Positions 37,951-50,417 of a stretch of DNA of 64,000 bases are shown piece after piece. How positions within the stretch are numbered: the first letter of the stretch is position 1; every line of letters starts with the position of its first letter. Below the pieces are notes generated by a model. That model worked only from the letters and a program-made list of their open reading frames with translations, searched no databases and was not told where the DNA came from. Both the position numbers and the translations under genes were made by a program. The stretch lies in contig NC_134415.1 in the NCBI RefSeq assembly GCF_030867145.1, positions 15,230,417 to 15,294,416 on the forward strand, in the 5' to 3' direction. The stretch is from Opisthocomus hoazin (lineage: Eukaryota; Chordata; Aves; Opisthocomiformes; Opisthocomidae).

Positions 37951-40900
37951 GCACTGTGTATGTCCCTTCTGTGGAGCCAGCCTGCAGTTCCTACGTGTTT
38001 AGGAAAGGGGCACTTCAGGATCCTGTCTTGTCAAATCCATTTTTTTCACATGTCTTCCCGCAGGCCATAGCCATGTCGAACACAGTGGTTTCTCTGTACC
38101 ACCACAGCATTTTAGTTTTCTTCTCCTTTTTATAGAACTGCCTGAGTGTATACTGCTCTAATCTTTTCAAAGGACTTTGCAAAGATAGTAGAGGCACTCA
38201 TGGATTATCTCTATGAGGCCAGTAAATTGGTCACCACCAAAGCACTGAGAGACATGAAATGAGGCAACTATAATCTGCAGAGGGAGCCTTCCTCTCCTTC
38301 GGAGGTACAGCAGCCTGCGGACGTGTGGAACAAACCACTGGAGCTTGCAAAGCCCCTGTCCCTTATTGAAGGATGCCACTGGAGGGAGTAAGGAGAATAC
38401 CAAGATGTTAGTCACTCAGTGCCGTGTGCGAAGACAGGGGGAAAAAGAATCATAAAAGGGATGCTTGATCATGGAGAACAGTTCACCCTGATTATGTTTT
38501 TTTTCTCCTTAATATCAAAAGTGTCTCTTTTTTTCATCTCATTATTATTGCAAGGTGGCAAGTCTTGGCAGAAGACTTTCTCATTGAAATGGAAAGTTGA
38601 ATTGAAGTGTGCATGGAGCTGCGGTATTTGTATGAAACCAAAAGCAACTTGCAGTTGGGAAAAGTCAAGATTCAAGTTCAGGATACCAATCACAGATTCC
38701 TTGAACAGCTTACATCAAAAATAGTCTTCTCTGGACATCCTGGTCCCTATTAATCAAAGTCATGGGCACTGGCCTTTGTGTGACAGCAGATGCCAAACTC
38801 GGAATTGGAAGTCCAGGCCTGGGCCAAATGCCACGGAAGAACTGCTTGTGCATAAAGGGCAGTGGTTGGGAAGTGAGCTCTTCCACCTCAGCCCTGCCTG
38901 GGGTGTAGGAGATCAGCACTCCCTGTGCTCACGGTGAGGTGGGGACCAACACCAGGATGCAGGACACCAGATCCTGGCTGCACAGCAGGAACGACCTGCA
39001 TGGGGTGAGACTTGCCTCATTGTACGAGGAAGCTTGTAGAGGAGCTGTTCTCTTCCCTCTCACGAGGCTGAGGGATCTTGCCAAAAGGCCTTGGACTTAC
39101 CCCACAAGCAGGCTGTTGGGTGGCTGATTCGTTTTCAACGAGAGAGTAGAGGGATCATGGACCAAGTAGACTTTGTGCAATGTAAAGTGTCATTCTTTTC
39201 CGCATCTTTCTCTTGGTAGGTGATGAAATACACTCCAACAAAGACATAACCATCCTTGGGCAGAGGCTTTGTAATGGGCTCTCAGCTGAGGACCTCTTCT
39301 TTGACCCAAGTTCCTCGTTCTAGAGTAGGTGATATTGCTGGGCTTTGTTGTGGGCCTTCTTGAGAATTTCTGAATGTCCCTGAGCACTGCCTTCTGGCAC
39401 AACTTTATCCCAACCCTCCACCTGAGCAGCAACGCAGTTACAGACAGGCAGATAAGCAGAGAATGAGCTAGAAATGGCCACTGTACCTCAGCATTGACAG
39501 GCTGCCATTGTGCATGTACTCCCTGTGAAAGCTGATGCATGTCCAGGGCTTTGCTGGGGACAAAATGACACTTCAATGGCAACCTCAGAGAGCAGCACCA
39601 TGGCAGAGAAAAGGCAGCATCTGCCGGGCATGCCAGACAGCCTTGTGAAGGATGTGCTCATGGTCAAGTGGTGCCCAAAGCTAGGGTGGTGGTGGGAATA
39701 TTGGGGGCAACCTGGGGCAGTTGCAGGAACACAGCAATGGAGAACTTTGGCCTAGGGCCGTTTTTAGTCACCACGCTGGTGAAGTCCCAGGTCAGTCTGT
39801 CACATTCTGCTAAGCAGGGTGTTTTAGGACTTTTGTCAGGGTTAAACTCCAGGTGTCCATAGTCAGACTTAGGAAGCAGTCTCTACAAAAAGTCAGCAGG
39901 AGGTGGGCTGTGGCCAGTGGTCGGGAAAATCAGGCCTATTGGCTGCTTCAGTGGGATCTGCAGGAGCTGCCAGACCTGTGCTGCTGACCTTAGGTTGGAG
40001 AAAGAGAGAGCAGCTCTCCAGTGACTTCTACAAGAGCGAGATGGCTGGGGACACGTCAAGCCTAGCACCCTTGCAAGGGGGTTTGGTGGTGCAAGTGTGT
40101 GGGTGACCATCCTTACCATCAACAGGAAGGTGAGAGGCTTCCATCTTTCACCACAACACGTCTATTTCTGCTGCCTTCTCTCTGCTATTCTCATCACGTT
40201 GCCTTTATTCCTCTCTCTCGCAGTGAGGCTGTCGTAACGAACACAGGGAAAGCTTAACGACAGGAATTAATCCAGCTCAGGAGAGACAAAACCAGCCCGT
40301 GGCCAGCGGAGGTTCCCAGTGAGGTGCTTTGCTTCCTCCAACTGGGTGCCAGCACTGGGGCTGATTTGCTGCCCAGGGTGGGAAGGGACAAGCCGGTCGG
40401 GGCACCGGGATTTCAGTGCAGTGAGAGTGTGTGGCTCCCCAGGAAAACTTTGCTGGTCCAGATGAATTGACTCAGACTAATTTTTTTTAATTATGACTAC
40501 AATCTGATTAGTAAGAGAGGCCATATCGAAAACACAATCATCAATACCTCAGTAAAGGCTGTAGAGAGTCAGTCTGGGGTATTTTAAATCACATCTAACA
40601 CGTCTCCTCAACGAGATGAAATCTCATTTTTCAACAGTGTGGGAAAATCCAAATATACTTGGAATGTACGAGATTGGAGGGTGCTTAGCAGTCTTAAAAA
40701 TATGATTCAAAGGACTTAAATTTTTTTCGATCTGTACTGGAAATTATCTTCCCTTCTTTTTAAATTAGCAGCTATACTGCTGTTACATAACTGCGTAGCT
40801 GATTTATTCTTCTATGCTAAAGTCACATTCTCGGGCAGTGACACCTCCCCATTGTTTTTTACCATTCCTTTTTTTTTTTTTAAATTTATGTGAGATTTTT

Positions 40901-41366
40901 CCTCAATGTCATTTGAACTAAAGCTATACTGGTCTTCACCGAAGACAAAAAGACAGTAGTACTGTTATTTTAGCAACATATCAATATGCACTGTGTTTGT
41001 GGGTGTGCCTATGAGCCTGTAGGTTGCGTGATATCACCCTGTTTTGAAGGAAGCTGTCTATTTGTCAGATACATGCTCTTCATTAAAGATGTCTGCACGC
41101 AGCAGTAATAAGGATATGAGGAAATCTGCCGTCTTGGGCTGGCCAGAGATTCGCAGGCTGTATTAATAGATAGGATTAGTGAAGAAGAACAGGGCAGAAG
41201 GCTGCAAAGCTGCTGTCCCTCAAGATTTCCTTCTTTAGATCATTAGTCCCATTGAAGAGCTCCCTCAAATACAGGGAGCAGGAACTGAGGATAGGGCTGA
41301 AACTGTTTTCTTTCGCCGGGACGTACTGAGGAAAGGGCAATTTCTGGGTCATAAGCTCCGCTGAAA
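37951..41366. other. region upstream of the opsin start; contains coding-like fragments
   Basis: Several short segments read like protein but are broken by stops. On the + strand 38173-38262 reads DFAKIVEALMDYLYEASKLV and onward to a stop, and 38613-38753 begins MELRYLYETKSNLQLGKVKI. On the minus strand, about 39880 down to 39665, a frame contains ECDRLTWDFTSVVTKNGPRP and KFSIAVFLQLPQVAP. I could not assign a family. They may be remnants of a retrocopy, exons of an unannotated gene, or chance. The last 200 bases up to 41366 would contain the opsin 5' UTR and possibly its promoter. Confidence 0.35.
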
Positions 41367-41487
41367 ATGTCTGTCCAGTTTTCTCCACAGGCACCCTGGA
41401 GGAACAACAACATCAGTTTTCTGAGCAGAGAGGCAGCTGTAACAGAGCAAGGAGAGACTATCATAGGCTTCTACCTGCTCGCTCTAG
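41367..41487 (+). CDS. OPN5L1: OPN5-like opsin, exon 1 (N-terminus and start of TM1)
   Basis: The frame opens with ATG at 41367 (A at -3) and has an in-frame TAA only 15 bases upstream, which fixes the start if this is the first coding exon. It encodes 40 residues beginning MSVQFSPQAP and ending GFYLLAL, then splits a Gly codon at the donor G|gtatgt. Asn15-Ile-Ser is a possible N-glycosylation site, as expected for the extracellular N-terminus of an opsin. The hydrophobic end starts transmembrane helix 1 and joins in frame to exon 2 at 50212, giving LLALG-WLSWFGN. The product would be a light-sensitive class A GPCR of the plasma membrane. The paralogue name OPN5L1 is my best recollection of the group; OPN5-like family membership is more certain than the symbol. 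An acceptor-like 'ttctccacag' lies inside the exon (41382-41391), so a shorter exon spliced from an upstream one is an alternative. Confidence 0.75.
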
Positions 41488-44400
41488 GTATGTACTCAGC
41501 TTGGACGTGAAAGGAAGCTCCGAAGTAGAGTTTGGTGTAAAGTTCAAAGCGATTCATTGGGGTTTCATCCCTGATGGGACAGGATGTTAGAAAAAGCAAC
41601 TTTTTTTTCTTCAGCTATTACAAGAGCAAAGAGGTACAGCTTTCTCTTGTTAAAAAGAGATTAATAATCAATGCAGAAATATTGAGGGAAAAAAATAGTC
41701 AAGCCTGTAAACTTTTAACTCCTGTTCACTAAACTTAATGTGTAGGAAGATGAAGAACCTTATCAGAAGTACATGATACTTCTATGTCTTCTTGTGTCCT
41801 GGTAGCACTGAATTAACGTTCTGTGATTTCCAGAGTTCTGACTGAGGATGGTCAGTTGACACCCTACAATGACCGCCTGCAGAGACAGAAAATATCTTCT
41901 GTAGTTTTTAATGTTTTTTTAACTATTTGTACTGCTCTTGCTTTAAACGTTTGATGCACATAGAAATAAACATCTTCAAACAGGGTCTATGAAAGATCTA
42001 AGTACTAGAACATTATCCTGTGTTAGCAACCACAATACCGTGTGCTTACTTTGGTTCTGCTGCAAGACAGCCAGTGGAAGTGTGTAGTAACGATTTGAAA
42101 ATGGCACCCAGTATGAACTCACTTTGATCCCAGCGCAGTTTTGTTCGTTTTAATACTGTCTATTTGGGGTAGACTCATTGCAGGATACAAGGAAACTTTA
42201 TGAAATTTCAAAGAATGTAGGTTTACTAGGTAACCAAAATTTCCGACCATAAAACCTCACAGGAAAATACAAGAAAACGTAACTTTCATTAAATCTGTTA
42301 TTTCAAACAACGTATACAAAAATATCGCTGTTTTTAAATGATTGATCTAAATTGATTTTTTCTTTTTCTAAGCTTATCACATACTGCAAGTAGCTTACTA
42401 GCCCTCAGCTTATGCGTGAGGAAGGTCTAGGGAAGGCACTATAGAAAATGCTAAGTATTTTCATATGTTTACATGAAACTTTCTTTTTTTACCTATAGGA
42501 ACTAGGAGGAAAACGTTGTGTTTCAAATAAAAACAGAGGTTCTAGCAGAAAAATTTATGGCTTCTGTCTTAGGAGGCTTAATTAGAAGAGTGGCCATAAG
42601 ATAAATCAGAGTTGTTCCAATTTATCCCCAATCTGTTCACATTTGCGTATCCCTTCATGAGTGGCTGGGAAATGGCTGCACCATCAGCTAATGAATTAAT
42701 CAGTTGCATTTAAGACTAGAGAGAACATCTTAGGTCAGCAAGGTCTGTCTCCTGCTGTGACAATATATAATCTCATTTACAAAGCAATCATGCTCCCTCA
42801 TAGAACTGGCTGGGGGTTTTTTGGTGTTGCTACCACTCTTTCAATTGACAGCCTGTTCCTGATTTTGTTTCTCTGTTCAGTAGGAGCCTTTCCCTAAATT
42901 CTTAGCTAAAGTGATCATAATAACTTTATATCCTTTTTGTCACTCCTTTTAATTGAAATAATTTTTTTGCCTGCAATTAACGTCCTATGGCCGGTCTGTG
43001 TTCCTGAAGGAACAATTGTACCCTGTGGTCAATCTCTGTATTCCTTTATTAAGCAAGTGATGGGGTTTTTTTGTTTGGTAGATTTGATGGTGGTTATTAT
43101 AGTTTGTTTCTCTTCTGTCATAATACCCTTTCCCCTGTCCCCTACAGCAGCCTTTTACGCTGTCTTTTCCACTCTGCACTCTTTCTTTGGACCAAATACA
43201 GCATCCAAGCAAGGTCTTGCCATTGCCATTCACATTAATATTTACGCTTCCTCAGCTCTACTGGTCTCTTCTAGTGTTGCCGCTGCATCACACTGGTAGT
43301 TCAAACTTCTTCCATCAACTGACCAACAGAGGTGTTTTCCTTTGCTGCTTCTTAATGGTGACCCCACATCTTCTAGCAAATACTTTGAAGTAACTCAGTG
43401 CCTGAGCTTTTAGGTTATATGTATACTGATTTTTGACTGCTCCAGATCCTTCTGCCAGGCATACAAGTGCTTGGCATATTATAGCTGCTGTTCTTGAAAC
43501 TTACTTCCAGATTCAAAACTCAAGTTGCATTTCTTGCAGAGTATATATAAGCAGTAACAGCATTACTCCAAGCTAAGTGTAGTGTGGATCTGGTTAAAAT
43601 GTGATGGAGGTAAGCATACTTTTTTGCAATAAGAACTTTTGAAAAAAAATCTTAGTAATACATAAATCAGACAAGTCCTCATGTCTTTTTCTCCTCAAAG
43701 GTCTGCTGCCACACTCCTGCAAGCACCAATTGTAACAATTTACAGCTACCAATTTTATGTACACCAGTAACTCTGTCTGGGGAGCAGTGATATGGCAGGA
43801 CAAAGTACCCTGTTACGCAGACACCCTCTTGCCCTGCTGGCAGCAGAGGACAAAGGCAAGTCTGTGCATTACCTTCCCGTATCTGCATTTCTTTAAGGGT
43901 CTGGAAAGACAGCCTGCATTTGCAGGAGTCTATGGGTACTTCCTTACACAAAGTCCCAAAGATGTTCATATTTCATATGTTTGGGTTTTTGATCCATTGG
44001 AAAACACTTTCAGTGACTACACTTCTGTAACTGCTCCAAGTTTTCTTCTCTTTTGCATCTAAGTATGCCAGTGCAGCTTTTTGCAAATTCTGACGTACAT
44101 TTCAGACACCAAAGGGATATATGTGGTGTTATTGCTTACCCAGAAGATGGGGTTCCTCTGAATCTCTTCGCGTTTGCAGGATAAAGTCTAAAAAACCTAA
44201 CCGTCTTTGGCCAAGTCTTCCCACAGTCACACATCTTGACAGAGGACGTGAATATCCCAGAACCATTTTCTAACACCTTCTGCTGAGATGAAGCCTCTTT
44301 GCGTATCCCCTCCTGGAAATTCTCATGTCACAGGTAGCGCAGATGTCATGTGTGACTGAGAGGACACTGATGTGTGTGCATGCCTTACATACATCGTACA

Positions 44401-47400
44401 CCAGCCAGGCTGTATCAGATCCAGACAGAGGGGTCCTCAGCACACTGCATGGAAACCTGAGCTCAAAGCCCATGCTCTCAGCCCATACCCATGAGCCCAT
44501 ACCCAGAGGTATCGCATACTAACATCACAAGCAAACCAGAATCAAAATGCATCAGTGCATTTTGCAAATCCTGAAAGATTTTGAGATCACTGCACTGCTT
44601 CTTGGCATCTGAGTCACTGTTCCACCATTCTCCTTGCTAGTGCTTTGTCCAGGGAACCAGCCAAATGGAGGAAAAATGCAAAGCCAATCCCACCACGGTG
44701 AGCCGTCACAGCATGCTGAGAGGGACTAGCTGCGGGTGGTAGCAGCAGCTACTGTATTACCCTTCGTTAGGTCGGCTGCGTCAGAATCCCTTCTCTGAAG
44801 GCAGCGCTCTGTTTCATCTTTCCCTTCCAAGAGCTCAGAACTGTGCTTGACAGCCAGGGGGAAGCCTGGCCCCTTGCTAGCATTACATCTGACCCCTTTT
44901 CACCTGTGGCCCAAGTGGTAGAATACTGTGCAAAATCCTTGTGTAGTTTAAATTCTTAGGTGCAATTTAAAAGTGCTGTCCACGCCTGCTTGCTAAGCCA
45001 AACTTAGACCCGGGGGGGAAAAAATGAAACATTATTTTCTTCATAATTATTCATTGGAATTCTGAAGTAAATTTTCTTTTCTACATTTATGCGCAATTTG
45101 TTCTGTGCTTGTTTTCCTTAGTTTCACAGTTAACTGGGACTGGGAGTGTGAGTGCTTGGCATCAAAGGAAATTTTAAGTCAGTAGGAGACAATATTTGTC
45201 AAATTCTGACATTTTGTGAGTGCTTATGTCAGAAAGGCATGGTGAGAGCATTACCAATCCCATCAGAAAACAAGACCCAAACCTGCCTTTAAAAGGCACA
45301 CATTTCCGAATGGTAAGAGTGAACTAAATACTATACTGTACTGTACTAAAAAATAGTAATTTGACAAGTGACAGAGTGAGTGTTATTTTGGTCATTGTTT
45401 GACAGATAAATCTGCGAAGGTGGGAAAGGAAACAAGTTATTCACAAAACATGCATCCGCAAAATGATCTCGTGTATTGAATAAACAATCTCTCCATGCTT
45501 TGTCAAGTCTAAAATGTGATGACTCTTCTCCTTCCTGCCAGAACTGGCAATACGCCCTGGATAGGATACTGTGTATCTATAGTTAGCAGGGAAGAGTAAA
45601 AACAGAGCATGGTCACTTCGCAGTTGCAATAGTTAATGACAGCTTTGCAAATTCTCTGGATTTTGTCACTGTTTTCAATAAAGCTTTCTAGCCTGAAAAT
45701 CTTTTACAGCAAACTTCTTCAGATAGACATTTATGCTTGCGTATAGGTAGCTGAATCAGTAATTGACTTTATTCATGCCTGCTCTATATCTAGATGCTCA
45801 ATCCAGTTTCTGTCCTAGAGATAAGGTTATTTGCTGAGAGAAAAGCGTAGCTTGTCTTGTGACACTGAGCCTTCACCTTTTGCTCTCATTTCTTGAATTC
45901 TCCCACTTAAGGCTCCCTGTGTATTTTAAACTGCAGATGGATGAGTTGTAATACACATTTTTCTAATTCATTCTTGTGAGATTTTAGAAGTAAAGGCCAT
46001 GTAACAATGTCTAATAATAACAAGTCTAAGTACAGAACATAAAAGCCTGTCTTAGCTGGGCGGGGATGCAGTCATCGGATGGAAATGTGGATGACCAGCT
46101 CAGATCTATCACTTCCCTTGTACCAAATCTAACTCTGTGAAAACATAAGTTGAATGTTAACCATGAAATTGCACACAGCTTCAGGTGTTTACTGATTGTT
46201 CGAAGACCATCTCAGGTACATGAGAGAAAAAGAGGATGCTCAGGCTTGAATGATTTGGCAGAAATCTTTGTAAAATTGTTGTGTTCCCTTTTAGCTGTTC
46301 CCAGAGCTAAACAATCTCGCTGTTCTCCATCGCTTTCAGCAGAGGCATTTTCAGTATCCTTAGTCACTCTTGCTGTCTACATTTTTGGTGCTTTCTTTGC
46401 ACAGGCTGGTGGACAGCACACTGATACAGGACTTCTTCAGTAGGGTTTCGGCTTCTGATTACCAGCAGCTTGCTTGACAGGCTTCCTGTGCCTCCCCCAG
46501 AAATCATGGATAACAGCATCAGCCTCCTTTGTGGAGCAATTTTGACATCTGTGGATTAAAATGCTCTATTAGGGGGTATTATTCCAGGGGAAGGATTATT
46601 GCAGAATTAAGTAAGGGCAATAAAACATGTTTAATATCACTGTCCACCCTATTCCTCCTACCTCCTAATGTTTGCAAATGTGGTACCAAGTACTTTTCTG
46701 TGGGTCTCTGAGGAGTAAAGGTGACTCCTTAGCTGTTGAACATTTAGCATTTATCAACACTCATTTAACCTGTTCTACTCTGACACTGCGAGACTCACAG
46801 CAGCTGCTCTCAGTCCTGCCTTGTGTTAACGAACTTCAGTAATTGTATGTTATCTGTGTATTTTGCCACTTCAGAAGGGCCAGCACCTCTTGTTGATGAG
46901 CAGCCCATATCAGGCAGCGCTACAGCTTATGGGAGAAATGCCTTTCCTTTCACAACCTTATGCTGGGAGGGAGTGCTCAGTTTCTTCCTATCTGCTGTTT
47001 TTTCCTTTTCTCACCATTTTCCTTTCTCACCAGCATTACCTTAGGATGCTGGGGTTGGGTTTGGGGTTTGAGGGTTGGGGTTTTTTTTCATGTTCTCTTG
47101 TCAGTGAGTTGCTGGCAGCTTGCAAAAAGTGAAACCAGTTCCCTCGGTTGTTTCTTTTCTCTCCTCTGTTTTATTGAGATGGCACCTGGTGACACCAAGG
47201 CCTTATAGCAATTCACAGAGGTTTCCTTCTGAACTCTTGATGTGCCTGTGATTTACCCTGAGGCAGGGCCCACCTGCAGAGCAGCCGAGGAGGTCCCTGC
47301 CCTCCCGGAGGGCACAGGGCCATTGCTGTGCTGCCTCGCAGCGCACTTGTAGTCCTGTTCCCTGTCGTGCTGTCAGGATTTGGGGTAGGTGGGAAGGACA

Positions 47401-50211
47401 TTGTTTGGTTTTAGGTGTTTGCTTGTCTAGTGTTGGTTGATTTTTTGTTTTGGAGTTATTTGTTGTGGCTTTTTTTTTTTTAAAAAAAAAAAAGTCAATA
47501 AGCAGTCGATATAGTTGGCAACCCCAGACAAGCACATCTGTCTGATGGTGCAGAGATCCAGTGTCCCACAGTCACTGCTCTGGTTGATACCACTTTTGTG
47601 TGACCACTGTTTTTGTTACTCCATGGTTTACTGAGAATTGAGTGCTTCCAGGTTTTTTATCACAGCATTAACATGGTCTACTGCCCAGACAGATCAGATG
47701 TTTTAGGGGCTGGACATGCCAGTGCAAGCTGTCCACCTGCTTTGATTAGAAGGGTTGTGCCTACCTGCAGAAGTCATACTGGCTCTGTAACTTTATCTCC
47801 TTCAGTGCTTCCCTCCTCCCCACCCTCAGTGTGTGAAAGTAGTGCCAAAAATGATCACAAATACTGTGTCTCTGTCACCTCCATCTAAAATGTGTGTATT
47901 GTTGTTTTACACGATGTTTTGCTCAGTTTCAACTGTAAGATACTTTAACTGAATACTCCCTTACCCTCTGGGCTAGGGGGAATGTATATTCTCTCTCCTT
48001 ATATCCCCAGAAGTCCATGCGTATGACATTTTTAGGGTAGCCCTCCTATCCATTACTCTGCATTGACAAAATGCAGGTATTTACAAAGGGGGTGCCATTT
48101 TATTTTGTCTGCCATTTTAGCACTATGTCTTTGTATTGACAGGGGAAATATTTCCGTGCCTGCTGCCTTGAAAGCTATTTTACTATACGGAAGGTAGAGC
48201 TGATGTGCACAAACAGCACAACTACCATGTTTTCATTGCAGACTATCCTGATGCATTCGCAAAGCCGTCCTCCTCCAGGGCCCTGCTGTGCCTGTTTATA
48301 ATACCTGGGCTCAGACGAAAGTCAGAAACAATTCCTGACTTAAAGTGCATGCAGCCGTTGGAAACGAGACTCAATTAAGAAACATTGTCACCTAGTGGCC
48401 AGAATAAGATGTATTTATTATGGTTGATCTTATAACGAGATATGTATAAAATATATGTACGTATCTCAGTGTATCATTGCACCAGTGACTATTTCTGCTT
48501 AATACCATATGCCGACACGTCAGCTCTTCCCAGTTCAAAAGCGCTTTAGTAAGCCATGTGCATTTGCTAATCAAGCCAGAGCAGCAGCAGCTTGGCAGGT
48601 TTGTGAAGAGAAGTTATTAAAAAGAAATTGCTTCGGAGAAAAAGCAGTTCATAGTGCTGTGCAGAGACCTTCCCATCAACCACCTCCCCTCCCACTCCAG
48701 ACTACCCAGAGCACCTCACTGGGAGTAAGTACCCAACCTCTCTGTTTGGAGATCATGTGCTTTGCTCTTTGGCATTTCAGCTGGTGGGAGTCCCAGATGG
48801 CCTGGAGACTCAGAGGCCGTTTGCTCCCCTCCCTCCCTAGGCGAGGCAGCCCAGCAGAGCAGCGCTGCGCTCCCGACGCGGAGCTGTTGATGCTTCCTGC
48901 GGGAAGGCAGCTGCCCTCTTGCTACAACATTAAACCTGTCAGCTTGTGCCTGGATAGAGGGCTAGGGATCAACACCGTTCTCCCTCACCTGGCAGTTCAT
49001 GTTGTACCGTGGCATCGGCTGTGGGGAACAGAATCACCCGCTGCTGGGTTCCTATGCCTGTCCCAGGTCACAAGTGCTCAGAAGAGGCGGTGTTTTGCTC
49101 CACATTGCCAAGATGAAGCGAGGCCACCGATGTTTGCAGTGGCAGAGCTGGCTTGGGTTGGAAACGTGAACCAGTGGGGAGGTGGGTGTTGCCCGACCTG
49201 CTGCTTGGCCCTGCTCCAGCAGCCGCCCTGGAGCCATCCCCTCCACTGGCCAAGCCCCATTTTCAACACTGAGACTGATGTTTATGAGTAAACATTTTGT
49301 TAAAAGTCATTCATTTCTACAGATCTTCTTCACTTCAAAAAGTGAGATGCAGACTACCAGGGTCTTGCTCTGATGGGTGGAGCGATCGCCATTCACATTT
49401 GGAAGCTCTAGGTCTCTCCACCTGGGTAGGTGGCTGACTTTCATCAGATTTACGGTCATCTCCCTTGTGTTTTCCTCATGTAACTATACTTGTAGATGTC
49501 AGGCATCTCTGTTCCTGGACAGTAACAGAGGACACAACTTTCTTTACAAATAAATAAAGAGACTTAAAGCTTCTGAAAGGTCTGCTCTAAATGTTCTCTT
49601 CCTATAGATTAACAGGTGTATCACTGAAAAGTATTCCCAGCTGGGACAGGCTTTGCTGCAAGGAGATGCTAGGCTGTGCGAAGAGAAGAAACTTAATTGT
49701 ATTAGCTGGAAAAGGCAACACTTCTCGAGAGAGGACTGGTAAAGCCGCTCGCTCAGGCTATGTACCTGAACTTTAGGTATACTTTATTGTATACAATGTA
49801 CCTAAACAGCTACAGCTTTTGGCAGATTGCTTGAAGTCTCTGCTCCACTCTACCAATCTTTGCTCCTTCCTTTTTTTCCATGCAAGTTCCGTTTTGTGAG
49901 TCTCATCTGTCCACCTAGAGGAAAAAAACTTCTCCAGACCTTTAAATGGGGATCTTTGCTAGATTCAACAGCAGCTCATCACGTTGGTTCTGTTTTATTG
50001 CTGGAGTTATTCGCTTTTTCCTGCTTGTGAAAAGTAGCCAGCTACTTAAAAAGGCTTCATGCATAGGTTTTCCAATGGATAAGCTGGTTTAATTTGTTTC
50101 TAGTGGAGCAAAAGGGTAATTTCAGAATAGACAACACACATTTACACACTGAACTGCTTCTTGCTTTATTTGCTTTCTGATTTCATGGATTTTATTTATT
50201 TTTTTTTCCAG
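41488..50211 (+). other. opsin intron 1
   Basis: An 8.7 kb intron, gtatgt to 'tttttttccag'. It contains no recognised repeat family. A T12A12 tract lies at 47470-47493. The 260-codon ORF at 48509-49291 has no recognisable similarity and is regarded as chance. Other ORFs are short. Confidence 0.7.
47470..47493. repeat. T12A12 perfect inverted repeat
   Basis: Twelve T followed directly by twelve A, a perfect 24-base palindrome without spacer. Such tracts extend easily during replication, and the length may be polymorphic or a sequencing artefact. It lies in opsin intron 1. Confidence 0.9.
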
Positions 50212-50417
50212 GTTGGCTGTCTTGGTTTGGAAACAGCATTGTGATTTTTGTCCTGTATAAACAAAGACATCTTCTGCAGCCCACTGACTACCTCACATTT
50301 AACTTGGCAGTGTCAGATGCTAGTATCTCCGTGTTTGGTTATTCACGGGGGATCATTGAAATCTTCAATGTCTTCAGAGATGATGGATTCATTATCACAT
50401 CAATATGGACTTGCCAG
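50212..50417 (+). CDS. OPN5L1: OPN5-like opsin, exon 2 (TM1, TM2, ECL1)
   Basis: After a long T-rich acceptor (tttttttccag) the frame opens with GT completing the Gly codon of exon 1. It encodes 68 residues and ends CAG|gtaaga in phase 0. Using numbering from the exon 1 ATG, Gly47-Asn48 is the TM1 GN motif (Asn1.50). LAVSD (72-76) is the TM2 motif with Asp2.50 at 76, and Trp106-Thr-Cys108 gives the ECL1 Trp and the Cys3.25 that pairs with ECL2. The intracellular loop 1 is KQRHLLQPTDY. The TM2 and ECL1 part, NLAVSDASISVFGYSRGIIE and FRDDGF, resembles OPN5-like/neuropsin-like opsins of non-mammalian vertebrates and not visual opsins, melanopsin or peropsin. The chromophore lysine is in TM7 and is not in the window. 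There are no stops or frameshifts, so the gene looks functional as far as seen. Confidence 0.9.

Noticed and set aside
37465..38070. 201-codon + strand ORF and a 154-codon antisense ORF
   Set aside because: Both coincide with the CpG-rich patch and have low-complexity Ser/Arg/Pro/Ala-rich translations. High GC is the simpler explanation.
17700..41000. Search for CRIM1 exons on the minus strand, expected from human gene order next to FEZ2
   Set aside because: No cysteine-rich VWC-type exon or recognisable CRIM1 tail was found. CRIM1 may lie beyond the window.
41176..41464. Two minus-strand ORFs over the opsin exon 1
   Set aside because: The + strand reading splices in frame to an opsin exon. 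The minus frames have no similarity and no partner exons.
48509..49291. 260-codon + strand ORF inside opsin intron 1
   Set aside because: This is the longest ORF in the window, but its translation has no domain or similarity that I recognise, and smaller antisense ORFs overlap it. It was treated as chance, not as an alternative opsin exon.
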